From the NCBI GenBank assembly GCA_001898825.1, contig MKVK01000011.1:372001-436000 (forward strand): a stretch of 64,000 nucleotides of DNA, written 5' to 3'. A program made the position numbers and the translations under genes. Positions 47,623 through 58,721 of the stretch are shown piece by piece. Positions within the stretch are counted from its first letter, which is position 1. Each line of letters starts with the position of its first letter. Source of the DNA: Magnetospirillum sp. 64-120. Its GTDB lineage: Bacteria; Pseudomonadota; Alphaproteobacteria; Rhodospirillales; Magnetospirillaceae. Under the pieces are notes generated by a model. That model searched no databases, was not told the DNA's origin, and saw nothing but the letters and a program-made list of their open reading frames with translations.

Positions 47623-48687
47623 ATGCCAACAAGCCGCCCCGCCCGTGTGTTGATCGTCGACGACTCCGCCTTGATGCGGCAGATGCTGACCGCCATCCTG
47701 TCGGCCGATCCCGGGATCGAAGTCATCGGCACCGCCCCCGATCCATTGGTCGCCCGCGAAAAGATCAAGGCGCTGAACCCGGACGTCTTGACGCTCGACG
47801 TGGAAATGCCGCGCATGGACGGCTTGGCCTTTCTGGAAAAGCTGATGACGTTGCGCCCCATGCCGGTGGTGATGGTGTCGTCGCTGACCGACAAGGGAGC
47901 CGAGGTCACCATGCGGGCCATGGAACTGGGCGCGGTGGACGTTTTCTGCAAGCCATCCGATTCCGCGGACGGCGGTCTGCAAGCCCACGCCCAGGAACTG
48001 GTCTCCAAGGTCAAGGCCGCCGCCGCCGCCCGCGTCCGTTCCCTGACCGACCGACCACGCACGCCCCCCCATCAGTTGGCGGTGACCACCATCTATCAGT
48101 CCTCCGACCGGCTGGTGGCCATCGGTTCATCCACTGGCGGTGTCGAGGCCCTGCGCGACATCATCCTGGCGCTGCCACCCGATGCGCCGCCCGTGGTCAT
48201 CACCCAGCATATTCCGCCAAAATTTTCGGCCAGTTTCGCTGAACGGCTGAACAATCTGGCCGCGGTCAGGGTCAAAGAAGCAACCGACGGCGAGCGCATC
48301 GTCGCCGGCCATGTCTACATCGCCCCAGGCGACCGGCATCTGGCGATCAAACGATCCGGGGCGCAGTTGATCACTCACTGTTTCGACGGTCCTCTGGTCA
48401 CCGGCCACAAGCCCAGCGTCAACGTCTTGTTTCAGTCGGTGGCGGAAAATTGCGGCGCCAAGGCGGTGGGCGTCATCCTGACCGGCATGGGACGGGACGG
48501 GGCCGAAGGGCTGCTGGCCATGCGCAAGGCCGGCGCCGCGACGATCGGCGAAGACGAAACGTCATGCGTGGTCTATGGTATGCCGAAAGTTGCGTTTGAA
48601 ATCGGTGCGGTCGAGCGTCAGGTCCCGCTGTCGCGCATCGCCGAGGAAATCTTGAAGTTGTGCCGCCAGGACGCGGTGAGGAAATAA
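47623..48687 (+). CDS. cheB: Chemotaxis methylesterase CheB
   Basis: CheB removes receptor methyl groups when phosphorylated by CheA. The 354-residue protein has a receiver domain (IVDDSALMRQM; phospho-Asp in TLDVEMPRMDG; CKPSD lysine), a linker (about 135-155), and the methylesterase domain with catalytic IGSSTGGVEALR (Ser), QHIPPKFSASFAERLN (His) and GMGRDGAEGLLAM (Asp). One base separates its stop from the next ATG. Confidence 0.96.
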   Translation: MPTSRPARVLIVDDSALMRQMLTAILSADPGIEVIGTAPDPLVAREKIKALNPDVLTLDVEMPRMDGLAFLEKLMTLRPMPVVMVSSLTDKGAEVTMRAMELGAVDVFCKPSDSADGGLQAHAQELVSKVKAAAAARVRSLTDRPRTPPHQLAVTTIYQSSDRLVAIGSSTGGVEALRDIILALPPDAPPVVITQHIPPKFSASFAERLNNLAAVRVKEATDGERIVAGHVYIAPGDRHLAIKRSGAQLITHCFDGPLVTGHKPSVNVLFQSVAENCGAKAVGVILTGMGRDGAEGLLAMRKAGAATIGEDETSCVVYGMPKVAFEIGAVERQVPLSRIAEEILKLCRQDAVRK

Positions 48688-48688
48688 C

Positions 48689-49177
48689 ATGACCGACAAG
48701 GCATCCATTCTCGATCTGCTGGCACAATGGCAGGCGTTTTCCCAGTTGCAACAACGTGCCTTTGAGTTTTTAGCGTCCGAGACCATGGCGACTGGACAGC
48801 AATTCGAGGACTCCACGGCCGGCGCCACCGCCGTGTTGACCCGAATCGGTGAGTTCGCCGGGGAAAGCGAAGCCGGCGAGTTACAATCGTCCACCTATGA
48901 AATCGTCCACAAGCTGCAATCGGCCGATCGATCGCGCCAGGGGCTTGAACAGGTGGCTTCGGTTTTGACCACCTTGCGACGCCAACATGCGGAACTGGAG
49001 CAGACCACCCGCCTGTGCGCAGAAACCCCGGCAGCCGGCGAAACCATGGAGGCGTGGATCGAAGCGCTCAGCGGCAACGTCACCTTGGCCGACTGGCGCC
49101 GCCGTTTGGTCGATGCCTTGCATGGTCGCCAGTCCAGCCCCGCCCAAGAGGCGGAAGACGACATGGAGTTGTTCTGA
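48689..49177 (+). CDS. Candidate CheZ-like CheY-P phosphatase ending the chemotaxis operon
   Basis: The 162-residue, almost entirely helical protein follows cheB by one base, with GAGGAAATAAC as its ribosome site. In the middle, HKLQSADRSRQGLEQV contains D-x-x-x-Q, the catalytic spacing of CheZ (Asp143/Gln147 in E. coli). The C-terminus, EAEDDMELF, is an acidic-hydrophobic tail like the CheY-binding end of CheZ. Overall sequence similarity to CheZ is low and no known family is obvious. Operon position and both features suggest a divergent phosphatase of CheY-P; this is inference. Confidence 0.65.
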   Translation: MTDKASILDLLAQWQAFSQLQQRAFEFLASETMATGQQFEDSTAGATAVLTRIGEFAGESEAGELQSSTYEIVHKLQSADRSRQGLEQVASVLTTLRRQHAELEQTTRLCAETPAAGETMEAWIEALSGNVTLADWRRRLVDALHGRQSSPAQEAEDDMELF

Positions 49178-49201
49178 CCGCGCCTTGGGACCACGCCCCT
49201 C

Positions 49202-50509
49202 TTATTCTTCGCCGTGGGCCCCGGTCAGGGCGCGGCGCAGGCGTCGAACCCCCAGAAATACCGCCCCCAGGATGACAGGCAGCGCCACCAAGGCAGCGAT
49301 GTCCGGATCCACGTGCAGCCCCGCCCCCTTCATCCCCTTGGCGGCATAAAGCACCAAACCCAGCAGGTAATAGCTGATGGCCACCACCGACAGGCCTTCC
49401 ACGGTTTCCTGCAGGCGCAACTGCAATTGGGCTCGGCGGTTCATGCTGCGCAACAGGTCGCGGTTTTTTTCTTCCAGGGCGATGTCGACGCGGGTGCGCA
49501 GCAAGTCGCCGGCCCGCGCCGCCCGACGGGCCAGCAATTGTTGGCGTTCGGCCGCCGATTCGCAGGTTTTCATGGCTGGGGCCAAACGACGGTCCATGAA
49601 TTCGCCGATGGTCTGCAGTCCGGGGATACGGTCTTCGCGCAATTCGGCGATGCGCTGGTTGACGATGGCGTAATAGGCCCTGGAGGCGCCCAGACGGAAA
49701 TTGGTGGCGGCATCCAAGCGCTCGGCCTCGGCGGCGAGCGCGGTCAGGCGTTCCAACAGTTCGCGGTCGTTCTGGGCGATGGCGGGATCGGCCAGTTCGG
49801 TGACGATGGCGGCCAGCCCGGCATCCATGCGGGCCATCTCAGCATTGGCCTGACGGGCGGGCGGAAAGGCCAGCAGCGCCATCATGCGGTAGGTCTCGAT
49901 TTCCAAAAGCCGCTGCATGACGCGGCCGGTCTGCCCCTTGGTCAGGTCCTTGTCGCGCACCCAGATACGGCCGAAGCCGTCGGCATGCAGGCGAAAATCG
50001 GTCCAGCACTCCGCAGCCGACCCCAATATCTTGGAGGCGATCAGCGGGTTGCCGTCGAACAGGGCGGCCATGTCGTCGGCACTGCGCTGAGTCTTTTCCA
50101 CCGCCAGATGGGTGGCGGTCAGCACAGACCCCGGCATGCGTTCCAGCCACTCCACCGGCACCAGGGCCAGGGCCGGTTCGGCGAAGGGATGGTCGAAGGG
50201 GTCGAAGCGCAGGAAGGTATAGGTGGAAAACTCGGCGTGCCGTTCCCAGCGCAGGCGCAGCGCCCCCAGGTCACGCGAAAAGTAATTGGTGCTGTCGGCC
50301 GGCGCCTCGGCACCGTGGATGGCCAGCAATTCCGTCAGGTACGCCCGTTCCTCGGCCGCTTCCAAACCGTCATGCAGAATGGCCAGATGGCTGGCACGAA
50401 ACGGCGAGATGATCTGTTCATAAGGGCGCGCATGGACCTCGCCGGACAACACCCGGCGCAGGGAATGTTCGTTAAGGGCCCAGCTTCGCCCTGGCATCGT
50501 CTCGGCCAT
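49202..50509 (-). CDS. DUF3422 family membrane protein
   Basis: The 435-residue protein begins LNEHSLRRVLSGEVHARPYEQI, the hallmark of DUF3422. It has a long soluble, partly coiled-coil body (about 230-370), and two C-terminal transmembrane helices (about 385-405 and 412-428) followed by a charged end. The family is widespread in alphaproteobacteria; function is unknown. It is convergent with the chemotaxis operon end (24-base gap) and divergent from tldD. Confidence 0.88.
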   Translation of the reverse strand: MAETMPGRSWALNEHSLRRVLSGEVHARPYEQIISPFRASHLAILHDGLEAAEERAYLTELLAIHGAEAPADSTNYFSRDLGALRLRWERHAEFSTYTFLRFDPFDHPFAEPALALVPVEWLERMPGSVLTATHLAVEKTQRSADDMAALFDGNPLIASKILGSAAECWTDFRLHADGFGRIWVRDKDLTKGQTGRVMQRLLEIETYRMMALLAFPPARQANAEMARMDAGLAAIVTELADPAIAQNDRELLERLTALAAEAERLDAATNFRLGASRAYYAIVNQRIAELREDRIPGLQTIGEFMDRRLAPAMKTCESAAERQQLLARRAARAGDLLRTRVDIALEEKNRDLLRSMNRRAQLQLRLQETVEGLSVVAISYYLLGLVLYAAKGMKGAGLHVDPDIAALVALPVILGAVFLGVRRLRRALTGAHGEE

Positions 50510-50625
50510 TGCCTATATTCCTTTGAATGACAAGAATTCATGTACACTGGGCGATACGGGCTGCCAATACCTGACCGAATTGCTCATGCCCTACCCGCAG
50601 ACCCTACCCGCGTTCAGGAGTTTCC

Positions 50626-52059
50626 ATGCCTCACGACAGCCAAGCCCACCAATTGTTCTTCACCCGCGCCGGCTTGGATCAGGACAAGGTGGTGGGAATC
50701 GTCGGCGACGCCTTGGCGGGGACTGATGACGGCGAACTGTTTTTGGAATACCGCCAGTCGGAAAGCGTGGTGCTGGACGACCGCCAGATCAAATCGGCCA
50801 GTTTCGACACCGCCCAGGGGTTCGGCCTGCGATCGGTGGTCGGCGAAGCCCAGGGCTATGCCCATGGCTCGGAACTGTCGGAAGACGCCATCCGCCGCGC
50901 CGCCGACACGGTGAAAGCGGTACGCCGCGGCCATAACGGCACCCTGGCGGCGGCGCCGTCCGGAACCAATGCGGCCCTTTACACCAACGACAACCCGCTG
51001 GCCCTGGTTCCGTTTGAGACCAAGGTCAAGCTGCTGGAAGCCATGGACGCCTATGCCCGCGGCAAGGAACCGCGTCTGCGCCAGGTCTCGGCCTCGCTGT
51101 CGGGATCGTGGCAGGCGGTGTTCATCCAACGTGCCGACGGCAGCCACGCCGCCGACATCCGGCCGCTGGTGCGCCTGAACGTCTCGGTGGTGATGGGCGA
51201 CGGCGACCGCATGGAAACCGGCAGCCACGGCATCGGCGGCCGCTTCGCCTATGACCGCATCATCGACGAGGGATCGTGGCGCCAATGCGTCGACGAAGCC
51301 ATCCGTCAAGCGGCCGTCAATTTGGCCTCCATCCCCGCCCCCGCCGGCGAAATGAGCGTCGTCCTGGGTCCGGGCTGGCCCGGCGTCATGCTGCATGAAG
51401 CCGTCGGCCATGGCCTGGAAGGCGATTTCAACCGCAAGGGAACGTCCACCTTCTCGGGTCGCATCGGCGAACGTGTCGCCTCCAAGGGCGTCACCGTGGT
51501 CGATGACGGCACCCTGATGGACCGTCGCGGGTCGCTGTCGGTGGACGACGAAGGCACGCCGACCAGCCGCACCACCTTGATCGAGGACGGCATCCTGGTG
51601 GGCTATATCCAGGACCGGCTGAACGCCCGCCTGATGGGCGTCAAGGCCACCGGCAACGGCCGCCGTCAATCCTATGCCCACGCTCCGCTGCCGCGCATGA
51701 CCAACACCTTCATGGTGGCCGGCGAACATGACCCGGCCGAGATCATCGCATCGGTCAAGAAAGGCCTCTACGCCGTCAATTTTGGTGGCGGCCAGGTGGA
51801 CATCACCTCGGGCAAGTTCGTTTTCGCCGCCACCGAGGCCTATTTGATCGAAGACGGCAAGATTGGCCCCGCCGTCAAGGGGGCCACCCTGATCGGCAAC
51901 GGCCCCGACGCCATGAACAAGGTCACCATGATCGGCAACGACCTGGAACTGGACCCCGGTATCGGCACCTGCGGCAAGGATGGCCAGGGCGTCCCGGTGG
52001 GCGTGGGTCAGCCCACCTTGCGCATGGACGGCATCACCGTCGGCGGCACGGCGGTCTGA
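50626..52059 (+). CDS. tldD: Metalloprotease TldD
   Basis: With TldE/PmbA, TldD forms a zinc protease that processes small modified peptides and antitoxins. The 477-residue protein has the zinc site HEAVGHGLEGD near residue 255, upstream ALYTNDNPLA, and a C-terminal GGGQVDITSGKFVFAATEAYLIEDGKIG block. The start follows AGGAG at eight bases. The partner tldE/pmbA is not in the window. Confidence 0.95.
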   Translation: MPHDSQAHQLFFTRAGLDQDKVVGIVGDALAGTDDGELFLEYRQSESVVLDDRQIKSASFDTAQGFGLRSVVGEAQGYAHGSELSEDAIRRAADTVKAVRRGHNGTLAAAPSGTNAALYTNDNPLALVPFETKVKLLEAMDAYARGKEPRLRQVSASLSGSWQAVFIQRADGSHAADIRPLVRLNVSVVMGDGDRMETGSHGIGGRFAYDRIIDEGSWRQCVDEAIRQAAVNLASIPAPAGEMSVVLGPGWPGVMLHEAVGHGLEGDFNRKGTSTFSGRIGERVASKGVTVVDDGTLMDRRGSLSVDDEGTPTSRTTLIEDGILVGYIQDRLNARLMGVKATGNGRRQSYAHAPLPRMTNTFMVAGEHDPAEIIASVKKGLYAVNFGGGQVDITSGKFVFAATEAYLIEDGKIGPAVKGATLIGNGPDAMNKVTMIGNDLELDPGIGTCGKDGQGVPVGVGQPTLRMDGITVGGTAV

Positions 52060-52101
52060 CCCTGCGCCGCGACTACCGGCTTGGCCGGCATGGTTTCCAG
52101 T

Positions 52102-52587
52102 TTACTTGCCGATGCTTTCAAAGCCCGAACGGACTTGGTTGATGGCGTAGGGAACGAACAGACTGGCGCCGGCCAGGAAGAAATTGAGCACTCCGCCCAA
52201 GTCGGGGTCCTTGCCGTGGGCCACATCCCAAATCACCACTTCGCCCACCCCCAGGAACAAAAGCAGAATAACCATCATGCCCAAAAGCGCGATCAGCCGG
52301 CTGGAGCTGGCCATCATCCGCGTGGTCTTGGTGACCTTGCCGTCAGCATCGGTTTCAGCAAACTCCACTTCTTCCGACACCGCTTCGCCCAGCTTCCAAT
52401 CAGGACTGTTCTTCAATTTGCTGACCACGGCTGCAAATACCAACAGCACCGCAGCCGCAACCAAAATCTGCAGGGCATAGACAGCCGTATCGCTCATGGA
52501 CGTGAAAGCAGGGCTTTGCGCCCAGGCCGGAACAGGAAGCAACACGGCAATGGCGGAAGGCCCGATTTTACACAAGTGCGGCATCAT
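52102..52587 (-). CDS. Predicted membrane protein of unknown function (161 aa)
   Basis: A likely signal peptide ends PAWA before QSPAF. Three hydrophobic segments follow: around residues 33-58, 97-120 and 133-150. A polar loop of about 40 residues holds a Glu-rich stretch (VSEEVEFAETDADGK). I know no family. It converges on tldD with a 42-base gap and is followed upstream by a 215-base non-coding stretch, so it probably has its own promoter there. Confidence 0.65.
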   Translation of the reverse strand: MMPHLCKIGPSAIAVLLPVPAWAQSPAFTSMSDTAVYALQILVAAAVLLVFAAVVSKLKNSPDWKLGEAVSEEVEFAETDADGKVTKTTRMMASSSRLIALLGMMVILLLFLGVGEVVIWDVAHGKDPDLGGVLNFFLAGASLFVPYAINQVRSGFESIGK

Positions 52588-52802
52588 GCGTCCCCTTTTC
52601 GCCTTAACTTAAAGCCGAATAGGATCAAGTTATATCCTTATAAAGAATATGCGCAACAAACCTGCGTTCACATAAGTGCATAAAATTGATATCAAATCAA
52701 CTATTGAGTATTACCAGGGACACACCAAAGATCGCCCCCAGGAGATTGTCCTGCTGCGACCACATACGATGAAAACCCATGAAACAGCGATGCCGGAAGC
52801 GG
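52588..52802. other. AT-rich non-coding region
   Basis: This 215-base gap is clearly richer in A and T than its surroundings. It would hold the promoter of the membrane gene on the minus strand. I see no convincing RNA structure, repeat or conserved frame. Confidence 0.35.
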
Positions 52803-53243
52803 CTATTTCGCCCCGTGCAGCTGGTTGGCGCGCTTCTCGAAGGCGCCGACCATCAGCTTGACCGCTTCATTGAACAGCGTGCCGATGACTTTTTGCAGAA
52901 TCTTCGACTTGAATTCGAAATCCACGAAGAAGTCGATGGTGGTGGTGCCGTTCTCATTGGGGATAAAGGCCCAATGGTTGTTCAGATACTGGAACGGTCC
53001 TTCGGTATAAATCACATCGATACGCTTGGCATCACGGTCCAAGGTCACCTTGGACGTGTAACGTTCGCGGATCATCTTGAAGCCGATGACCAGATCGGCG
53101 AAGAACACGTCGCCGTCACGCTTGCGGATACGCGCGCCCACGCACCACGGCAGGAATTCCGGGTACTTTTCCACATCGGCGACCAAGTCGAACAACTGGT
53201 CCGGGGTATAGGGAAGCGGGCGCTTTTCCGCGTGTGTCGGCAT
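52803..53243 (-). CDS. START-fold COQ10/RatA family protein
   Basis: The 146-residue protein has the polyketide-cyclase/START pattern: PYTPDQLFDLVADVEKYPEF, FLPWCVGARI, YTEGPFQYLNNHW and a long C-terminal helix. The family includes COQ10, which binds ubiquinone and supports respiration, and E. coli RatA, described as an anti-association factor for ribosomes. Conserved linkage to lipA in alphaproteobacteria favours the respiratory role. A toxin role should not be assumed. It lies eight bases downstream of lipA. Confidence 0.85.
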   Translation of the reverse strand: MPTHAEKRPLPYTPDQLFDLVADVEKYPEFLPWCVGARIRKRDGDVFFADLVIGFKMIRERYTSKVTLDRDAKRIDVIYTEGPFQYLNNHWAFIPNENGTTTIDFFVDFEFKSKILQKVIGTLFNEAVKLMVGAFEKRANQLHGAK

Positions 53244-53251
53244 GCCCGTCC

Positions 53252-54199
53252 TTATTCCGCCGCACTTTGCGCAGCGGCACGAGCCTTGCGCAATTCTTCG
53301 AAATCACGGTCGGCATGGTGCGACGAACGGGTCAGCGGCGTCGCCGCCACCATCAGGAAGCCCTTGTTCTTGGCCACCATCCGGTAATCATCGAATTCTT
53401 CCGGGGTGACGAAGCGGTCAACCGCCACATGCTTCAAGGTCGGCTGCAGATACTGGCCGATGGTGATGAAATCGACGCCGGCGGAACGCATGTCATCCAT
53501 CACCTGCAACACTTCAGCCCGGGTCTCGCCCAATCCCACCATGATGCCCGACTTGGTGAAAATGGTCGGGTCCACTTCCTTGACCATCTGCAACAGCCGC
53601 AGCGAATGGAAATAGCGCGCCCCCGGACGGATGGTGCCGTAAAGACGCGGCACGGTTTCCAGGTTGTGGTTGAACACATCGGGCCGCGCCTTGGCGACGG
53701 CGGCGATGGCGCCGTCCTTGTCGCGGAAATCCGGGGTCAGCACTTCAATGGTGCATTGCGGGCTGGTGGCGCGGATGCGTTCGATGCAGCCGACGAACTG
53801 GAAAGCGCCGCCATCGGCCATGTCGTCACGGTCCACCGAGGTGATGACCACATGGCGCAGGCCCATGGACGCCACCGATTCCGCGACCTTTTCCGGTTCG
53901 GCGATGTCCACCGCGCCCTTGGGATTGCCGGTCTTCACATTGCAAAAGGCACAAGCCCGGGTGCAAGTGTCGCCCAGGATCATGAAGGTGGCGTGCTTGT
54001 GCTTCCAGCATTCGCCGATATTGGGGCAGGCCGCTTCTTCGCACACGGTGTGCAAGTTCTTGTCGCGCATCAGCTTGCGCACTTCGGCGGCTTCAGCCGA
54101 GGTGGGAGCCTTGACCCTGATCCAATCCGGCTTTTTCGGCGACGGCTGATCGGGACGGCGGGCCTTTTCGGGATGGCGAAGAGTGGGCTTGTCGGTCAT
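53252..54199 (-). CDS. lipA: Lipoyl synthase
   Basis: LipA is a radical-SAM enzyme that inserts sulfur into octanoyl groups on E2 and GcvH proteins. The protein (315 residues from the ATG at 54199) has the auxiliary-cluster cysteines in [13 protein letters not shown], the radical-SAM cluster [19 protein letters not shown], and the C-terminal [10 protein letters not shown] with the cluster-ligand serine region. A TTG start at 54235 would add 12 residues. Its clustering with lpdA and pdhABC fits its substrate, the lipoyl domains of PDH. Confidence 0.96.
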   Translation of the reverse strand: MTDKPTLRHPEKARRPDQPSPKKPDWIRVKAPTSAEAAEVRKLMRDKNLHTVCEEAACPNIGECWKHKHATFMILGDTCTRACAFCNVKTGNPKGAVDIAEPEKVAESVASMGLRHVVITSVDRDDMADGGAFQFVGCIERIRATSPQCTIEVLTPDFRDKDGAIAAVAKARPDVFNHNLETVPRLYGTIRPGARYFHSLRLLQMVKEVDPTIFTKSGIMVGLGETRAEVLQVMDDMRSAGVDFITIGQYLQPTLKHVAVDRFVTPEEFDDYRMVAKNKGFLMVAATPLTRSSHHADRDFEELRKARAAAQSAAE

Positions 54200-54241
54200 G
54201 GCTTGGGTATCGTCCACATGGATGGCGTTGGTCAAGTAAAT

Positions 54242-56128
<1,887 letters not shown>

Positions 56129-56143
56129 CCAACACCCCTTGCA

Positions 56144-56177
56144 GGCCTCGTCACGGCGTATTCGCCGCGACGAGGCC
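56144..56177 (-). terminator. Hairpin after lpdA
   Basis: A 14-bp stem with one mismatch (GGCCTCGTC, then CGGCG with complements) and a four-base loop lies between lpdA and the HD-GYP gene. No T-run follows, so it may act as a boundary rather than a full terminator. Confidence 0.5.
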
Positions 56178-56194
56178 GAAGGTAACGGCCAAGG

Positions 56195-57589
56195 CTAGAA
56201 ATGGATAGCCCGGCCATAGGCCGACAACACCGCCTCGTGCATCATTTCCGACAGGGTCGGATGCGGGAAGACGGTGTGCATCAACTCGGCCTCGGTGGTT
56301 TCCAAGGTCTTGGCGATGGTATAGCCCTGGATCATTTCCGTCACCTCGGCGCCGATCATGTGGGCGCCCAGCAATTCGCCGGTTTTCGCGTCGAACACCG
56401 TCTTGATCAGGCCTTCCGGCTCGCCCAGCGCAATAGCCTTGCCGTTGCCGATGAAGGGGAAACGGCCGACCTTGACCTGATAGCCCTTCTCGATGGCCTT
56501 CTTTTCCGAAAGCCCAACGCTGGCCACCTGCGGATGGCAATAGGTGCAGCCCGGAATCTTGGAGTTTTCCAGGGGGTGCACATCCTTGATTCCGGCGATC
56601 TTTTCAACGCAGATCACCCCTTCATGGCTGGCCTTGTGGGCCAACCACGGCGGCGCGGTCAGATCGCCGATGGCGTAAACGCCCGGCTCGTCGGTCTCGC
56701 ACCACTTGTTGGTGACCACGTGGCCGCGATCCACCTTGATCTTGGTGCCTTCCAGGCCGATGTTTTCGATATTGGCGACGACGCCGACGGCGGAAATCAC
56801 CCGATCGACGACGATTTCCTCGATCTTGCCGCCCGCTTCAACCTGGACAGCCACATTGGTCGCCGACTTCTTCAGGCCCTTGACGGTGGCGCTGGTCAGG
56901 ATGCGCATGCCCTGCTTTTCGAATTGCTTCTTGGCCAGCGCGCTGATTTCCTCGTCTTCCACCGGCATGACGCGGTCCATCATCTCGACGACGGTGACCT
57001 GGGCGCCCAGCGCGTTGAAGAAGCTGGCGAATTCGATGCCAATCGCACCCGAACCGATGACCAGCAGCGATTTCGGCATGGAATCGGGGACCAGGGCTTC
57101 CTTATAGCTCCAGACGAACTTGCCGTCGGGTTCCAAACCCGGCACCACACGGGCGCGGCCACCGGTGGCCAGAATGATGTGCTTGGCCGCAAGCGTGGTG
57201 GTGTCCTTGCCTTCCACCGACACCTTGCCCTTGCCGGCAAGCTTGCCGAAACCGTCGAACACGGTGACCTTGTTCTTCTTCAACAGTCCCTTGACGCCCG
57301 CCGACAGCTGGGCCGAAACCCCGCGCGAGCGCTTGACGATGGCCGCCAGGTCGAAGCTGGCGCCCGGCGCCGACAGACCATAAGACGCGGCATGCTGCAT
57401 GGTGCGGAAGATATCGGCCGAACGCAGCAACGCCTTGGTGGGGATGCAGCCCCAGTTCAGGCAGATGCCGCCCAGGTGCTCGCGCTCCACCAGGCCGGTC
57501 TTCATACCCAGTTGCGCGGCCCGGATGGCGGCCACGTAACCGCCGGGACCACCGCCGATGACCACCACGTCGAAAGTGTTGTCGGACAT
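56195..57589 (-). CDS. lpdA: Dihydrolipoamide dehydrogenase (E3)
   Basis: E3 reoxidises the lipoyl groups of 2-oxo-acid dehydrogenase complexes, passing electrons to NAD. The 464-residue flavoprotein has GGGPGGYVAAIRAAQLG (FAD), the redox disulfide GGICLNWGCIPTKAL, GSGAIGIEFASFF (NAD), YAIGDLTAPPWLAHKASHEG, and HTVFPHPTLSEMMHEA with the catalytic His. It is placed downstream of pdhC, separated by two unknown genes. Confidence 0.97.
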   Translation of the reverse strand: MSDNTFDVVVIGGGPGGYVAAIRAAQLGMKTGLVEREHLGGICLNWGCIPTKALLRSADIFRTMQHAASYGLSAPGASFDLAAIVKRSRGVSAQLSAGVKGLLKKNKVTVFDGFGKLAGKGKVSVEGKDTTTLAAKHIILATGGRARVVPGLEPDGKFVWSYKEALVPDSMPKSLLVIGSGAIGIEFASFFNALGAQVTVVEMMDRVMPVEDEEISALAKKQFEKQGMRILTSATVKGLKKSATNVAVQVEAGGKIEEIVVDRVISAVGVVANIENIGLEGTKIKVDRGHVVTNKWCETDEPGVYAIGDLTAPPWLAHKASHEGVICVEKIAGIKDVHPLENSKIPGCTYCHPQVASVGLSEKKAIEKGYQVKVGRFPFIGNGKAIALGEPEGLIKTVFDAKTGELLGAHMIGAEVTEMIQGYTIAKTLETTEAELMHTVFPHPTLSEMMHEAVLSAYGRAIHF

Positions 57590-57628
57590 ATGTTGTCTCC
57601 ACCCAAAATCAGTTATCGGTGCCCGGTC

Positions 57629-58096
57629 TTAATCGCGGGCGGCGGGAAAAAACGACGCCAGACGGCCGTCGACGTCCAAATCGTGCAAATCGGCCAGACG
57701 CCACAGATAAATGCCCATGACGTCGCGGAAGGCCCCCAGCAATTGATAAAAGCGGTAGCTGGGCATGGCATGGCGGCGACCGGCCTTGCGGTCCCATTCC
57801 TCGGCAGCGTCCAGATAACGGCGGCAGGCGGCGCGCATGGCCAGAAGCGTTTCGTCGCTGACGCAGTCCTCGCCGATCAGATGCCTGGTGTCGCCGATCA
57901 GCCGACGCAGATCGCTGATGGCGCGATAACATTTTTCCTGTTCTTCCGGCAGCAGCAGGTGCTCGCCGAACAGGGCCGAGCCGCCGATCATGTCGATCAA
58001 TCCGGCGGCGGCCTGGGATTCAGCCGCCGCGGGCTTGCAGGTCGCACTTTCGAATCCGGCCAGGGGCCGGTCCAGTTCACGCACACGGATGCGCAT
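57629..58096 (-). CDS. Unknown protein within the pdh cluster (155 aa)
   Basis: Starting at the ATG at 58096, which overlaps the previous gene by 20 bases, the protein has a disordered first third. The second part is helical with many charged residues (LLLPEEQEKCYRAISDLRRL, then AMRAACRRYLDAAEEWD) and ends in SYRFYQLLGAFRDVMGIYL. There is no signal peptide or metal motif. I do not recognise it. Tight overlap with its neighbour suggests the two proteins work together. Confidence 0.65.
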   Translation of the reverse strand: MRIRVRELDRPLAGFESATCKPAAAESQAAAGLIDMIGGSALFGEHLLLPEEQEKCYRAISDLRRLIGDTRHLIGEDCVSDETLLAMRAACRRYLDAAEEWDRKAGRRHAMPSYRFYQLLGAFRDVMGIYLWRLADLHDLDVDGRLASFFPAARD

Positions 58097-58706
58097 TCTC
58101 TCCCCCCTTGCCGATTCTTGGGCGCCAAGCCTGCTCCATGTCGAAATCCAGGTCGTGATCGGCCACGTAACGCCAAAGGAACCGATCGAAATCATCGTCG
58201 AATTCTTCGGCGATGAAGCGTTCCAAGGCTTGGGCCTTGTTGCGGTACACCACCATCAGATCAAAACGGCAGCGCCCCGATCCCTTGTCCACGCTGATAC
58301 GCGAACCGTCGTTTTGCCCGGCCAACACGGTTGCAAGCTGCCAATTGCCTTCCTCGTCCAGCCCCAGATGGTCGCCCAGGGACAATTCGTCCATCAGCAC
58401 ATCGAGGACGGAAAAGGCCGAGAGCGCCATCAGGAACGCCGAGCCCACGGGCAGAGCGGTGAAATCCATCTCTTCCGGAGCGCCCCGCGTCCTGGTGACG
58501 AAGAACCGGGTCAAAGGGTCACGAGCCGACAAAGTCGCCTTGTCGTCCTCGGCCAGGAAGTGCCGCAATTGCTGGTCCCAGTTCAGGCACGACCCGAACA
58601 GGGCCGAGGTGGCGGCGGTGAACCGCCCCTCGCGCAGCGCATCCTTCAACGCCTCGAATTCAAGGCGCACCATCGGCATGGCAAGGGCGATCCGTTCCCG
58701 GTCCAT
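58077..58706 (-). CDS. Unknown protein within the pdh cluster (209 aa)
   Basis: The protein has a helical N-terminus (MPMVRLEFEALKDALREGRF), a central stretch ALPVGSAFLMALSAFSVLD, and an acidic region EEFDDDFDRFLWRYVADHD. It looks soluble. No family is recognised. It starts 15 bases after pdhC and overlaps the next unknown gene, so both are probably co-transcribed with pdhABC and lpdA. A role tied to the pyruvate dehydrogenase complex is only inferred from position. Confidence 0.65.
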   Translation of the reverse strand: MDRERIALAMPMVRLEFEALKDALREGRFTAATSALFGSCLNWDQQLRHFLAEDDKATLSARDPLTRFFVTRTRGAPEEMDFTALPVGSAFLMALSAFSVLDVLMDELSLGDHLGLDEEGNWQLATVLAGQNDGSRISVDKGSGRCRFDLMVVYRNKAQALERFIAEEFDDDFDRFLWRYVADHDLDFDMEQAWRPRIGKGGENAHPCA

Positions 58707-58721
58707 GGCCCTGCCCTCCGA

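Noticed and set aside
52676-52861. Small plus-strand open frame of 61 codons
   Set aside because: It lies mostly in AT-rich non-coding DNA, lacks a ribosome site, and runs into the COQ10-family gene antisense.
52803-53243. Type II toxin (RatA) call
   Set aside because: No antitoxin partner is present and the lipA linkage fits a COQ10-like respiratory role better.
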